Assembly: GCA_013388905.1 (NCBI GenBank)
Contig: JACAEI010000031.1
Span: 1 to 64,000, forward strand
From: Candidatus Bathyarchaeota archaeon
GTDB taxonomy: Archaea; Thermoproteota; Bathyarchaeia; Bathyarchaeales; Bathycorpusculaceae
Direction: 5' to 3'
Length of the DNA: 64,000 nt
The notes under the pieces were generated by a model that saw only the letters and a list, made by a program, of their open reading frames with translations, was not told the DNA's origin and did no database searches. Below, piece after piece: positions 8,117-17,776 of this stretch (position 1 is its first letter; each line of letters begins with the position of its first letter). The position numbers and the translations under genes are program-made.

Positions 8117-9178
8117 CTATATGTTCCAAAAAGCACTGTGAATTTCCTTTACCTTCTCTATAATCTTTTCGCCTCTTCCAGCAATACGCTTGTCGGTTTT
8201 GGGAGCCTTATCATTCACAGAATAAACTGCTCCACACATTTTAGCAATAGCCGTAGACGCTATTTTTCCCACAAATTTGAGACTATAACCGCCCTCGAGA
8301 ACTGAAACAAGCCTTCCCATGCAAGTTTCTGATGCCAAGTTAACTATCGTTTCATAAATGTTTTGGTAAGCAAATAATGTTAGAGAAAGGTTCGCTACTA
8401 GATCAGTGTAATGCCCATCAAAACCGGCAGACACTAACATGAATTGGGGCTTATACTGCAGTATTATTGGCGTTACAATTTTCTTCATCGCCTTTAGATA
8501 AACGCGGTCGCTTGTTAAGGGTGGAAAGGGGATGTTAACGTTGTAACCTAATCCTTTTCCTTTGCCTATCTCGTCTACGAATCCGGTCCCCGGAAAAATA
8601 CGGGGGTCTTGGTGCAAGCTTATGCATAAGACTTTATCAGTTTTATAGAAGGTTTCTTGTGTGCCATTCCCGTGATGTGCGTCTATGTCCAATATTAGGA
8701 TTCGTTTTAGTTTATATTTTGTAAGCAAGTGTTGTGCAGCTATGGCAATGTTGTTGAAAATGCAAAAACCTAGTGAACGAAGCTTTTCTGCGTGATGACC
8801 AGGTGGTCGCACCAAAGCAAAAGCATTTTCAAACTTCTTTTCCATAACGAGGTCAACAGCTTTAAGCGCTCCACCAACTGCATAAAGAGCCACTTCAAAG
8901 CTTTCGGGAGAAACCACTGTGTCTTCCAAATCTAGGAGACCTCCCCCAGATTTGCAAAAGGTCTCAATAAACCTGATGTACTCTATATCGTGAACCAGCT
9001 CAACATCTTGAATGCGAGCTTTTTTCGGTGCAACAAACTGCCAGCACTTACTCTTTGAAAGCTTGCCCCTTTTTAATTCATTGACGATCGCGCCTAGACG
9101 CCTTGCGGATTCCGGATGACTTTTGCCAGAATTATGTTGGTAATATTTTGGCGAAAAAACAACTGCCGTCTTACTCAT
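8117..9178 (-). CDS. Histone deacetylase-family (AcuC/HDAC-like) amidohydrolase
   Basis: 353 aa, Zn-dependent deacetylase fold covering the whole protein. Visible are the active-site His pair in RPPGHHA (about 124-130), the Zn ligands in DIDAHHGNGTQ (about 164-174), the SAGFD motif with the second Zn Asp, and the C-terminal LEGGYS containing the usual active-site glycines and aromatic. The substrate may be acetyl-lysine proteins, acetylpolyamines or another N-acyl amide. Its start overlaps the end of the AsnB-like gene by 8 nt, so the two are co-transcribed and translationally coupled. That is unusual enough to suggest a shared substrate. Confidence 0.9.
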   Translation of the reverse strand: MSKTAVVFSPKYYQHNSGKSHPESARRLGAIVNELKRGKLSKSKCWQFVAPKKARIQDVELVHDIEYIRFIETFCKSGGGLLDLEDTVVSPESFEVALYAVGGALKAVDLVMEKKFENAFALVRPPGHHAEKLRSLGFCIFNNIAIAAQHLLTKYKLKRILILDIDAHHGNGTQETFYKTDKVLCISLHQDPRIFPGTGFVDEIGKGKGLGYNVNIPFPPLTSDRVYLKAMKKIVTPIILQYKPQFMLVSAGFDGHYTDLVANLSLTLFAYQNIYETIVNLASETCMGRLVSVLEGGYSLKFVGKIASTAIAKMCGAVYSVNDKAPKTDKRIAGRGEKIIEKVKEIHSAFWNI

Positions 9179-10631
9179 CTGACTCTGCTTCCTTGAAAAA
9201 TGTTTGAAATGTCTTTTGCAAATACTCTTTCACGGATAATCCTTTTTGTGTTGCTAGTTTCTTAAGCACTTTGTTAACACCTGTTGCATATTGTATCGCT
9301 TTTTTGGGCTTTTCAACAATAAACTGCGGTAGGCTAAGGTTTCGCGCGACTTGTCTTAGAACTAGTTTTCGCAGTCCATTTTCTTTTCTTTCCATCTTTA
9401 ACTCTATTGGTAGTTCCATGGCAAATTTTGCTATTTGAAACGTTGCAAAAGGTAGACGTAATTCAACGTTATGAAAATTGCATATTTTGAAATCTCGTTC
9501 AAAATTAGTTTCATGCATCTTTAAAATATCATTACAGATTGTTCGACGTGCTTTCTCACCACCATAACGTAGGTATTCGCTTATATAGCGCTTGTAACCC
9601 CCAAAAAGTTCATCAGCGCCCTGCCCCGCCAACAGCACTTTAAGATTCATTTCAACTGCTTTTTCTGCTGTCCAATAGAAAGGAATGCCAACGCCTACTT
9701 TAACAGAGTCTGGTTCCTCAATCAGCCAAAGAACCTTTGGAATAACCGTTTCCACATCTTTTTCCCTAAAAAGATAGGTGCATATTGGCAGGTTCAGCTC
9801 CTCCGCTGCCTCTTGCGCGTATTGTGTTTCACACTGATTTTCTAAGCTTACATGGATTAGGCGCACATTTACTCCTAACTTCTTAGCTAGAAACGCAATT
9901 AGGCTACTGTCTAATCCTCCCGAAAAAGCCACTGCAACTTCCTTCAACCCATAAACTTTCTCCTTGACTGAATGTTGTAAAAGTTTTTGGAGTTTTTGTG
10001 CTGCAGCCTCTATTGTTGTCTGTTTCGACTTCGAATAAATCAGAGTCTTTGCAGGTTTAAATTTGAAACCATTTCTGTCAACAAGCACCAAGTGTCCTAA
10101 CGGAAACGGATTTACAGTTTTTATTCCAATCCGCCATAACGCTTTACGCTCTGAAGCCAGAGCCGCGAAGCTTCTGTTTTCACCATAATAGAACGGATAA
10201 ATGCCAACAACATCTCTACCTGCAACAATTTTTTCTGGTTCAGCTACTGCAAAAGTGTAGCTGCCTTCAAGCTTTTTTATAAGCTTTTCAATGGGTTCTT
10301 TTCGGGCAAGTTTTTTTGCAACAACTTCTGCATCAGAAATTCCTGTCTTATTCGAATAGGCTCTTCCCTCAAAAACTAGCGCGGCATTTCCAAGTTTTAT
10401 TGGCTGAGGCTTGTCATGCGGAAAAATTTGTGAGAAAACATGGCCAACAATTACTGGCGAACGTGCATCTTGATTTTGTAGCGTTGTAATTTTCTTTTCT
10501 GTGCTCACAGTTGTAGCTGAGGCTATTCCCAAAGAATTAACGTTCCCATGTGCTAGCATGCTGAGCATGAAGATTGCGGTATCTATTGCATTTTCGCCTT
10601 TCTTACTTACAACTGCTATTATTGCTCCCAT
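9171..10631 (-). CDS. Asparagine synthetase-like protein lacking the Cys2 nucleophile
   Basis: 486 aa with the AsnB two-domain layout. Residues 1-190 match the Ntn-type glutaminase fold (VFEGRAYSNKT, EGSYTFAVAEPE), but the protein starts M-G-A-I instead of M-C-G-I, so the N-terminal Cys needed for glutamine hydrolysis is absent. Residues 200-480 are the ATP-pyrophosphatase synthetase domain, with the PP-loop AFSGGLDSS (about 238-246) and GQGADELFGGYKRY. It probably adenylates a carboxylate and transfers ammonia or another amine; the product is unknown. It is translationally coupled to the HDAC-like gene. Beta-lactam-synthetase-like amide formation is an alternative. Confidence 0.85.
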   Translation of the reverse strand: MGAIIAVVSKKGENAIDTAIFMLSMLAHGNVNSLGIASATTVSTEKKITTLQNQDARSPVIVGHVFSQIFPHDKPQPIKLGNAALVFEGRAYSNKTGISDAEVVAKKLARKEPIEKLIKKLEGSYTFAVAEPEKIVAGRDVVGIYPFYYGENRSFAALASERKALWRIGIKTVNPFPLGHLVLVDRNGFKFKPAKTLIYSKSKQTTIEAAAQKLQKLLQHSVKEKVYGLKEVAVAFSGGLDSSLIAFLAKKLGVNVRLIHVSLENQCETQYAQEAAEELNLPICTYLFREKDVETVIPKVLWLIEEPDSVKVGVGIPFYWTAEKAVEMNLKVLLAGQGADELFGGYKRYISEYLRYGGEKARRTICNDILKMHETNFERDFKICNFHNVELRLPFATFQIAKFAMELPIELKMERKENGLRKLVLRQVARNLSLPQFIVEKPKKAIQYATGVNKVLKKLATQKGLSVKEYLQKTFQTFFKEAESDE

Positions 10632-10721
10632 ATAACCGCGCCTTTCAATTACACCACATTACGCATTGCTATCGTAAAACATTAATCTTTAATTGTCCTA
10701 CCTTCTCGCGAGGAGAAAGAT

Positions 10722-12110
10722 TTGCCCATTCTGCCCATAAACACAGGCCCAATTGATACAGGTCGCTATGGCACTGCCGAAATGCGGAAAATATTCGAAG
10801 AGGGAGCTCGCGTTCAGAGACTGCTTGATGTGGAAGCAGCCTTGGCATGGGCGCACGCTGAAGTTGGCAACATACCGCGGAAAGATGCTGAAAAAATTAT
10901 GGCTATGGCTTCGACAAAACATGTTAAACTAAGCCGTATAAAAGAAATTGAAAGCGAAATAAAACATGACGTTGCCTCTTTAGTGAGAGCCTTAGCAGAA
11001 GTTTGTGATTCAAGCGGAAGATATGTGCATCTGGGGGTGACAAGCTACGACATCGTGGACACTGCTAACGCACTTCAATTAAAGGATGCGTTGGGGCTCA
11101 TTGAGAGGAAGCTAAACGAATTTGAGAAAACTCTGATGGGAAAATCCTTGCAGTATAAAAACACATTAATGATAGGTAGAACACACGGTCAGCATGCTTT
11201 GCCAATAACTTTGGGATTTAAATTTGCAGTTTGGATGCGCGAGATTTCGAGACACATTCGAAGACTTGAGCAATGCAAGGAACGTGTTTTGGTTGGAAAA
11301 ATAAGCGGCGCCGTTGGCACTCAAGCGGGGTTAGGTGTTCACGCCATGAAAATTCAAGAGCTTGTTATGCAACGTTTAGGAATCAAACCCGCCGAAATTT
11401 CCACGCAAATCGTGCAAAGAGACCGCCATGCAGAACTTACATGTCTGCTGGCATTAATTGCTTCTACGCTTGACAATTTTGCTACAGAAATTCGAGAGTT
11501 GCAGAGACCAGAAATTGGAGAGCTTTTTGAACGTTTTGAAGTCGAGAAGCAAGTTGGCAGTTCAACCATGCCTCAGAAGAGAAATCCGGAGCTTTGCGAA
11601 AGAGTTTGCGGTTTAGCCAGAATTGCCAGAAGCCTCGTTATTCCAGCTTTAGAAAATGTTGTAACGTGGCATGAACGAGATTTGACGCAGTCTTCTGTTG
11701 AACGGTTCATACTTCCAGAAACATGCATTTTGGTTGATTATATGCTCTTTCTAATGACTAATATTGTGGCTGATTTGCGAGTTGACGAGAAACGCATGCT
11801 TGAGAACATTGACTTAACTCAAGGGCGCACAATGGCAGAAACAATTATGATGGCTTTAACACGCAAGGGTATGAGTCGCCAAGAAGCTCACGAGTTGCTT
11901 AGAAAACTAACCATAAAAAGCGAAACAGAAAAGCAGCCTTTTAGAGAAACTCTTCTGAAAAACAAGACTATATGTGGAAAACTAAGCAAGAAAGAAATTG
12001 ATGAGGCTTTAAATCCGCGAAACTATCTGGGCACTGGAATAGAGCAAGTTGAGCTTATGATTAAAAAGACTAGGGAAGAACGAAGAGCTAGAGGATTAGG
12101 CAACGGGTGA
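10722..12110 (+). CDS. purB: Adenylosuccinate lyase
   Basis: Homotetrameric cytoplasmic lyase of purine synthesis, acting on SAICAR and adenylosuccinate with release of fumarate. 462 aa. The fumarase/aspartase superfamily signature GSSTMPQKRNPELCE (about residues 278-292) holds the flexible catalytic loop. THGQHALPITLG and HLGVTSYDIVDTAN supply the catalytic His and substrate-binding segments. TTG start, supported by AGGAG at 10711-10715 with 6-nt spacing. A small Cys-rich gene follows after 6 nt. Confidence 0.97.
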   Translation: MPILPINTGPIDTGRYGTAEMRKIFEEGARVQRLLDVEAALAWAHAEVGNIPRKDAEKIMAMASTKHVKLSRIKEIESEIKHDVASLVRALAEVCDSSGRYVHLGVTSYDIVDTANALQLKDALGLIERKLNEFEKTLMGKSLQYKNTLMIGRTHGQHALPITLGFKFAVWMREISRHIRRLEQCKERVLVGKISGAVGTQAGLGVHAMKIQELVMQRLGIKPAEISTQIVQRDRHAELTCLLALIASTLDNFATEIRELQRPEIGELFERFEVEKQVGSSTMPQKRNPELCERVCGLARIARSLVIPALENVVTWHERDLTQSSVERFILPETCILVDYMLFLMTNIVADLRVDEKRMLENIDLTQGRTMAETIMMALTRKGMSRQEAHELLRKLTIKSETEKQPFRETLLKNKTICGKLSKKEIDEALNPRNYLGTGIEQVELMIKKTREERRARGLGNG

Positions 12111-12116
12111 ATAAAG

Positions 12117-12425
12117 ATGAGCGAAAAAGAACGGATTTACATTGCGGCTTGTGGAGTTTGCTGTAGTGTTTGCGGATTATTTGTTAAGGGAATATGTCTT
12201 CCATGCGGTTCTGGTCTTCCAGCAGACAGTGATATTGTTGAGAAGAAGATGGCTGAACAGAGAAAAAATTTAGGCAGAACGTGCTCTCGACTTCAGTGCG
12301 TAGTCGATAAAGGCGTTGGCTATTGTATGCGAGACTGTCCAGAGTTTCCATGCAAAATGTACAAGGAAACAACATTTCCATATTCTGAACGATTTATTGG
12401 CATGTATGAACGAAGAAACAGATAA
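12117..12425 (+). CDS. DUF3795-like small Cys-rich protein
   Basis: 102 aa with about a dozen Cys. The sequence runs ACGVCCSVCGLFVKGICLPCG, then CSRLQCVVDKGVGYCMRDC and FPCKMY. That order (CGxxC, a kgxCxxC knot, gvxYC, CxxFPC) is how I remember the DUF3795 family of probable metal-binding proteins. No enzyme motif is seen. It starts 6 nt after purB and is likely co-transcribed, but the link to purine synthesis is not evident. It is convergent with hel308 at a 10-nt distance. Confidence 0.7.
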   Translation: MSEKERIYIAACGVCCSVCGLFVKGICLPCGSGLPADSDIVEKKMAEQRKNLGRTCSRLQCVVDKGVGYCMRDCPEFPCKMYKETTFPYSERFIGMYERRNR

Positions 12426-12435
12426 GAAAAACAAT

Positions 12436-14667
12436 TTAATACTCAGTAAGCGCTTTTTGCTTCCATGCCTCTTCTTTCTCGAGTTTCTCCCAAGTTTCTT
12501 TTTTAACGAAACCGCCTACTTGCTCTTTAATTCGCCTTGCCACTTTCGGTCCTATTAGTGGCAAATTCACTAAGTCTTCAATGGGTGCGGTTTTTATGTC
12601 TTCTATTGTTTTGTACCCAGCATTGTATATTATGCGTCCACGTGCTCTTCCAACTCCTTCAAGCTTAACTATTGGCAGAAGTTCTTTCCTTACGCCTTTT
12701 TCAACTCTTTTCATAAGTTCTAGTGTCTGTGGTAAGACTTGTTTATTACCAAAAAGCGACGCCAACTCATGCGAAGCATATAGTAGCCACTTTGCGTTTT
12801 CAACAGTCCTATAGAGGTCGCCTGGTTGTGCTCTGAACTTTTCAATTATTTCGTCTTCACTTGCCTCTTCAATCCATGCCTTTAAAACCATGGCTGTTTT
12901 CACTTCGCCCAGAAACTGTTCGTAGGTAATGCGGTCTTCCCACTCCTCTGGCACACTTATCAGAAACTCCTCTTGGTGCTGTTCCGTGAAAACTGCTATT
13001 TCATCTAGTTCATGCGAGTATGGACGTAATATTGGACCCATGTCCGGTGTGTGTGCTATCATGTGGAGAAGACTCAAATCGGTTACATACGCCGGTTTTC
13101 GTCTTAATGCATCGCGAATTATAACAGCTGAAACCGGGTCGACGTAAAGCTCGCTTACTCTTTTTCCAAAGTTTGTAGCAAGAATGTTTTCGCCACTAAC
13201 CTCAATCATTTCTTCGTCATAAAGGTACTTGAGAATTTTGGCTATTATGCTCTTAATAGCTTCTACTTCGTATTGATAGGCATAGAAGGTTTTGCCGAAA
13301 AACTCGTAAATGCCCCTTTCCGTGTGAGCAAAATCTGCAGCAATTGTTGCCAATACATGAGATCTTAAAATTCTTTCAACAGCAAGCCTTGACCAAATCC
13401 GCTCTGGACATGCAAGAATATAGTTCGTCATTAGATAATCTGATTCATCAGCGGTCTTCGCAATAAGTATTGCTTCACCCACTTTGTCATATTTTGGTCG
13501 CCCAGCCCTTCCAGCCATCTGCTTATACTCTAGAACACTGATAGGATAATATCCATATCCAGGCTCGTATCGTCTATAATCTTGAATGATAACAGTTCTG
13601 GATGGCAGGTTTACGCCAAAAGCCAATGTTGGTGTGGCTGTTAAAACCTTAATCTTTCCATCTCGAAACGAATCTTCTATTAATTTGCGATGTCCACCGC
13701 CTAAACCTGCATGGTGAAAAGCTGTGCCTAGTTTAACAAGCTCCGCTAGCGATTCGCTTATTCTTGTTTTTTCACCTGTAGCCAAAATCCTTTCTGCTTC
13801 TTGTTCCAGAACCCGTTTAACAGGTTTGAACAACACTTCTTCAATTTCGCCTGCGGTTTTCTTTGCAAGGGCAACAGCGTTTTTGCGTGTGGATGCAAAG
13901 ATTAGCGCTTGACCACCAGATTTAACGGTATTCAGTGCCAAGTTTATGGCTGAGTTTTTTGTCGTTTCTTCTATTTTGCGTGCATCTCCATCCTTGAATT
14001 GTATTTCGTAATGTAACAGAACCCCTTCTCTTAGAGGAATAGGCCTCCATTCAGTTGCGACGTAGTCTGCTTTGAGCCATTCTGCAATTTCTTTTACATT
14101 GTTTATGGTCGCGCTCAAAGCCAAAATCTGAATGTCTGGATTAATCTGCATAAGCCTTGCCAAAACAACCTCAAGAGTAGGGCCACGTTCAGCATCATTT
14201 AGCAAATGTACTTCATCAGCAACTATAAGCGAAATATCATCTATCCATTTGGCTCGGTGCCGCAAAAGTGAATCAGCCTTCTCATTTGTCGTTATAATTA
14301 TGTCGTACCTTTCTAACCATGGATCACTACTGTCAAAATCGCCCGTGCTTATCCCTACTCTCACGTGTTTTCCATTGCTTTTGCATATCTGTGTGTATTT
14401 CTTAAATTCGTCAAATTTTTCATTCGCCAAAGCCCTCAAAGGTGTCAGATAGATTATTTTTCCGCTCTTTTCTAAAATGTGCTTGAGAGCGCAAAACTCA
14501 GCTACTAAAGTTTTTCCAGAAGCAGTTGGACTGGCTAAAACGAGGTTTTTTCCTTCGAGAGCTCCCGCTTTTATAGCTTCCTCTTGCGGTGGATAAAGTT
14601 CAATAATTCCAGATTTAATTATGATTTCTTTAATTGATTCTGATATTGGTAGCTCTGTTATCTTCAC
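12436..14667 (-). CDS. hel308: Hel308/Hjm superfamily 2 DNA helicase
   Basis: 743-aa 3'-5' DNA helicase acting at stalled forks and Holliday-like structures. Motifs in order are Walker A ASPTASGKT (about 44-52), LTPLRALANEK (Ia), DEVHLL (about 147, II), LALSATINN (III), LIFASTR (IV), GVNLPSRTVI (V) and QMAGRAGRP (about 380, VI). These are followed by the winged-helix and ratchet domains. The C-terminal 100 residues have helix-hairpin-helix repeats (GVGRARGRIIYNAG, LPLIGPKVARRI). The length is in the usual 700-750 range. No partner gene lies beside it. Confidence 0.96.
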   Translation of the reverse strand: MKITELPISESIKEIIIKSGIIELYPPQEEAIKAGALEGKNLVLASPTASGKTLVAEFCALKHILEKSGKIIYLTPLRALANEKFDEFKKYTQICKSNGKHVRVGISTGDFDSSDPWLERYDIIITTNEKADSLLRHRAKWIDDISLIVADEVHLLNDAERGPTLEVVLARLMQINPDIQILALSATINNVKEIAEWLKADYVATEWRPIPLREGVLLHYEIQFKDGDARKIEETTKNSAINLALNTVKSGGQALIFASTRKNAVALAKKTAGEIEEVLFKPVKRVLEQEAERILATGEKTRISESLAELVKLGTAFHHAGLGGGHRKLIEDSFRDGKIKVLTATPTLAFGVNLPSRTVIIQDYRRYEPGYGYYPISVLEYKQMAGRAGRPKYDKVGEAILIAKTADESDYLMTNYILACPERIWSRLAVERILRSHVLATIAADFAHTERGIYEFFGKTFYAYQYEVEAIKSIIAKILKYLYDEEMIEVSGENILATNFGKRVSELYVDPVSAVIIRDALRRKPAYVTDLSLLHMIAHTPDMGPILRPYSHELDEIAVFTEQHQEEFLISVPEEWEDRITYEQFLGEVKTAMVLKAWIEEASEDEIIEKFRAQPGDLYRTVENAKWLLYASHELASLFGNKQVLPQTLELMKRVEKGVRKELLPIVKLEGVGRARGRIIYNAGYKTIEDIKTAPIEDLVNLPLIGPKVARRIKEQVGGFVKKETWEKLEKEEAWKQKALTEY

Positions 14668-14817
14668 TTTGATGCGCCTATATATTCAACTGTTTTTACA
14701 ACATAAGCAATTATAAAAATATTACATACAAGTGGTGTTTTCTCTAGGGTATGTTTTTTTATTAGATAATTGATACTACAATTGAAAATGCTGTTCGCTC
14801 CATAGGATTGAATCAGA

Positions 14818-16041
14818 ATGATTGAAAACGTTAAGGAACTTCTTAAAGCTCATGAAGGTTTAAAGCATGAAGTCTATTTAGACCTAGAAAACTCCAGCAC
14901 AGTTCCCAAAGAAGTAATTGAAGCAATGTTGCCATATTTCAGCCAACGAGCTTATGGCAACCCGACACTAACTCATAAGCCTGGTTGGGAAGCCTTCGAG
15001 ACAATAATGGAATTGACACAGAAGATTGCCCACTTCTTGGGATGCAAAACACTTGAAGAAGTCAACTTCACGCCTGGAGAAACAGAAGCCAACAATCTGG
15101 CGCTTATAGGAACCGCTTTTTCAATGAAAGACAAGGGCAAAAAACTTGTAATTTCAGAAGTTGAACCCATAAGCATCTTACACGTTACTGAACTGCTCCA
15201 AAAATACGGTTTTAAAACCACAAAAGTCCCAGTAGACAAGGAGGGCTTCATAAACCTTGAGAAGTTAGGAGAAGTAGTCGACAAAGAAACAATTCTTGTA
15301 AGCCTGTCTGCTGCAAATCACGAAATTGGAACAGTGCAACCAATAAAAGAGGCTTTGGAAATTGTTAAGGACAAGAACTCAGGCACAATTTTTCACACTG
15401 ACGCTTCTGATGCTTATGGTAAAATCCCTTTTACAGTTAAAGATTTAGGCGTGGATTTAGCCACAGTAAGCAGTTACAAGATTTTGGGTCCTCGGGGTAT
15501 AGGCGCGCTGTATGTTCGGCAAGGGGTAAATGTAGAGCGAATCTTGGAAGGACAAATTGGAACACAGAAGCTCTGGCCTGGAGTTGAGAATACGCCACTT
15601 ATTGTAGGTTTTGCTAAAGCATCTGAATTGGCGTTTCAAAATTTTGAAAATAACGTGAACCACATGCAGAAATTGCAGGACAAACTGTTGGCTGGAATAT
15701 TCGGGAGGATATCTGATGTCAAGCTCAATGGACCCAAAGGTGATAGAAGGGCGCCTGATAATGCAAATGTGAGCTTTTTGAAATGTGAAGGTGAAGCACT
15801 GACAATCGAATTAAGCCTTAGCGGCGTCTATGTTTCAAGTGGAAGTGCATGTACAAGAAGGATTCTCCAGCCTAGCCATGTTCTTGTTGCTATAGGTAGA
15901 AATTTCGAAGAAGCGCATGGGAGCATATTGATGAAGATTACAAGATATCATACTGAAGAAGACATAAACTATGTTTTAGACGTGATTCCTAAAGCTGTGG
16001 AAAGAATAAGAGAGATAACTGGCTCTACAGGAGTGGAATAG
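14818..16041 (+). CDS. NifS/IscS-like cysteine desulfurase
   Basis: 407-aa class V aminotransferase fold enzyme that should take sulfur from cysteine as a persulfide. The PLP Lys is K221 in SSYKILGPRGIG, where the usual His before Lys is Tyr. The mobile-loop Cys is C345 in SSGSACTRR. The N-terminus (VYLDLENSSTVPKEV) aligns with the cysteine desulfurase start, but the usual NAAT-type motif reads ENSS. It leads an operon: 2 nt before the IscU gene, then SufS. The departures from consensus leave room for a specialised role, such as tRNA thiolation or selenium handling. Confidence 0.85.
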   Translation: MIENVKELLKAHEGLKHEVYLDLENSSTVPKEVIEAMLPYFSQRAYGNPTLTHKPGWEAFETIMELTQKIAHFLGCKTLEEVNFTPGETEANNLALIGTAFSMKDKGKKLVISEVEPISILHVTELLQKYGFKTTKVPVDKEGFINLEKLGEVVDKETILVSLSAANHEIGTVQPIKEALEIVKDKNSGTIFHTDASDAYGKIPFTVKDLGVDLATVSSYKILGPRGIGALYVRQGVNVERILEGQIGTQKLWPGVENTPLIVGFAKASELAFQNFENNVNHMQKLQDKLLAGIFGRISDVKLNGPKGDRRAPDNANVSFLKCEGEALTIELSLSGVYVSSGSACTRRILQPSHVLVAIGRNFEEAHGSILMKITRYHTEEDINYVLDVIPKAVERIREITGSTGVE

Positions 16042-16043
16042 CA

Positions 16044-16538
16044 TTGTCAAGAATGCCTCTACCCTATAATCCGAAAGTTCTGGAGCTTTTCAGAAATCCC
16101 AAAAACCTTGGAAAAATGGAAGACGCCACAGTTGTAGCAGTGGCAGGAAACCCTGCATGTGGCGACATGATAACCTTTTACCTAAAAATCAGCGATCAAG
16201 AAGTCATTGAAAAAGCATCCTTCGAAAGCTACGGCTGCGCGGCAAACATAGCAACCGCAAGCATCGTCACAGAAATGATTAAAGAAATGAAACTCGAAGA
16301 TGCTTGGAAAATTACTTGGAAAAGCGTAGCCGAAGCGGTCGGTGGACTACCAAGCATAAAATTCCATTGCGGTATCCTCGCTGTAGGAGCATTAAAAAGA
16401 GCTATAAGAGCTTATTGTAAAAACAAAAGGCTTTCCCCTGGTTGGCTGCCCGAAGAACTCAGTTTTGAAGAGAAACAAGCATTGGAAGAAGAGGAACTAT
16501 CTAGAATACTTTCAAAAAGAATGCGAACAGAGGAATAG
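16044..16538 (+). CDS. iscU: IscU-type Fe-S scaffold protein
   Basis: 164 aa. The three scaffold Cys are C39 in GNPACGD (with the adjacent Asp41), C65 in SYGCAANIATAS and C109 in IKFHCGILAV. This is the IscU/NifU N-terminal domain, on which a [2Fe-2S] or [4Fe-4S] cluster is assembled before transfer. The C-terminal 40 residues are an acidic helical tail longer than in bacterial IscU. It is sandwiched between two cysteine desulfurase genes (2-nt gaps), so it probably accepts sulfur from one or both. TTG start; an ATG three codons on is possible. Confidence 0.92.
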   Translation: MSRMPLPYNPKVLELFRNPKNLGKMEDATVVAVAGNPACGDMITFYLKISDQEVIEKASFESYGCAANIATASIVTEMIKEMKLEDAWKITWKSVAEAVGGLPSIKFHCGILAVGALKRAIRAYCKNKRLSPGWLPEELSFEEKQALEEEELSRILSKRMRTEE

Positions 16539-16540
16539 AA

Positions 16541-17776
16541 GTGTTTGACCCACACAAGATTCGAGAAGATTTTCCAATATTGAAGAGGAAAATAAACAAT
16601 CATCCGCTAGTTTATTTGGACAATGCTGCAACCTCGCAAAAACCAAGACAAGTCATTGAAGCTATCAAAAACTTCTATGAAAACCGCAACGCAAACGTTC
16701 ACAGAGCGGTTCATACGCTTTCGCAAGAAGCATCAGAACTTTACGAAAAAGCACATGAAGAAGTTGCTGACTTCATAAACGCAGACGGAATAGAAGAAAT
16801 AGTTTTTGTGAGAGGAACAACAGAAGCAATAAACCTCGTTGCTTACTCGTGGGGTCTCCGCAATCTAAAGAAAGGCGACGAAGTAATAGTGTCGCTGATG
16901 GAACATCATAGCAACATCGTCCCATGGGAGATTCTTTCAAAAATAAACGGGTTCAGTATAAAATATGTAGGACTAAACGACGAGGGTGGCCTAGATTATG
17001 AAGCTTACGAGGAATTAATTACCAAAAAAACCAAGATTGCGTGTTTTTCACATGTTTCAAACTTTAGCGGAATAATAAACGATGTGAAGAGAATCGCTAA
17101 AATTGCACATGACCATGGTGCCTTAACCCTTATTGATGGGGCGCAGTCTGTTCCACATTTGCCTACTGATGTTAGAGATTTAGACGTAGATTTTCTCGCC
17201 TTTTCTGGACATAAGATGTTAGGTCCAACTGGCATAGGTGTCCTCTATGGTAAGCGCGACATTCTTGAAAACATGGAGCCATTTCAAGGCGGAGGCGAAA
17301 TGATACGAGAAGTTCTCTTCGACAGTATCACACAACGATGCACAATCACTTGGAATAATTTGCCATGGAAATTTGAAGCTGGAACACCCAATATTTGTGA
17401 CGGTGTTGGGCTTATGGAAGCTGTAAAATATTTGAGAGCGATTGGTATGGAGAATGTTCAAGCACATGAACATGTACTGACAGAGTATGCAATGAAGCGC
17501 ATGCTGGAATGCCGAAACGTCGAAATTTACGGACCCAAGGATGCTTCTCTTAAATGTGGCATTATTCCCTTTAATGTAGAGGGGTTCAGCTCTCATGACG
17601 TAGCCTTGTTTCTGGATAATTATGGAATCATGATTAGAAGTGGCTTCCACTGTACTCAACCATTACACACAATATTCAAATTAAAATCTTCAGCCAGAGT
17701 AAGCTTCTACATCTACAATACACGCGAAGAAGTCGACAAATTCATGGAAGCCCTAATGGAGATTGAGCAAATCTAA
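16541..17776 (+). CDS. sufS: SufS-type cysteine desulfurase
   Basis: 411 aa, group II cysteine desulfurase. It shows VYLDNAATSQKP, HRAVHTLSQEA, EHHSNIVPWE, the PLP Lys K225 in SGHKMLGPTGIG, and the active-site Cys C371 in RSGFHCTQPLH, all in the standard SufS order. It would deliver persulfide sulfur for Fe-S assembly. GTG start 2 nt after the IscU stop, and the next gene overlaps its stop by one base, so translation is coupled. No sufBCD lies in this window. Confidence 0.95.
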   Translation: MFDPHKIREDFPILKRKINNHPLVYLDNAATSQKPRQVIEAIKNFYENRNANVHRAVHTLSQEASELYEKAHEEVADFINADGIEEIVFVRGTTEAINLVAYSWGLRNLKKGDEVIVSLMEHHSNIVPWEILSKINGFSIKYVGLNDEGGLDYEAYEELITKKTKIACFSHVSNFSGIINDVKRIAKIAHDHGALTLIDGAQSVPHLPTDVRDLDVDFLAFSGHKMLGPTGIGVLYGKRDILENMEPFQGGGEMIREVLFDSITQRCTITWNNLPWKFEAGTPNICDGVGLMEAVKYLRAIGMENVQAHEHVLTEYAMKRMLECRNVEIYGPKDASLKCGIIPFNVEGFSSHDVALFLDNYGIMIRSGFHCTQPLHTIFKLKSSARVSFYIYNTREEVDKFMEALMEIEQI

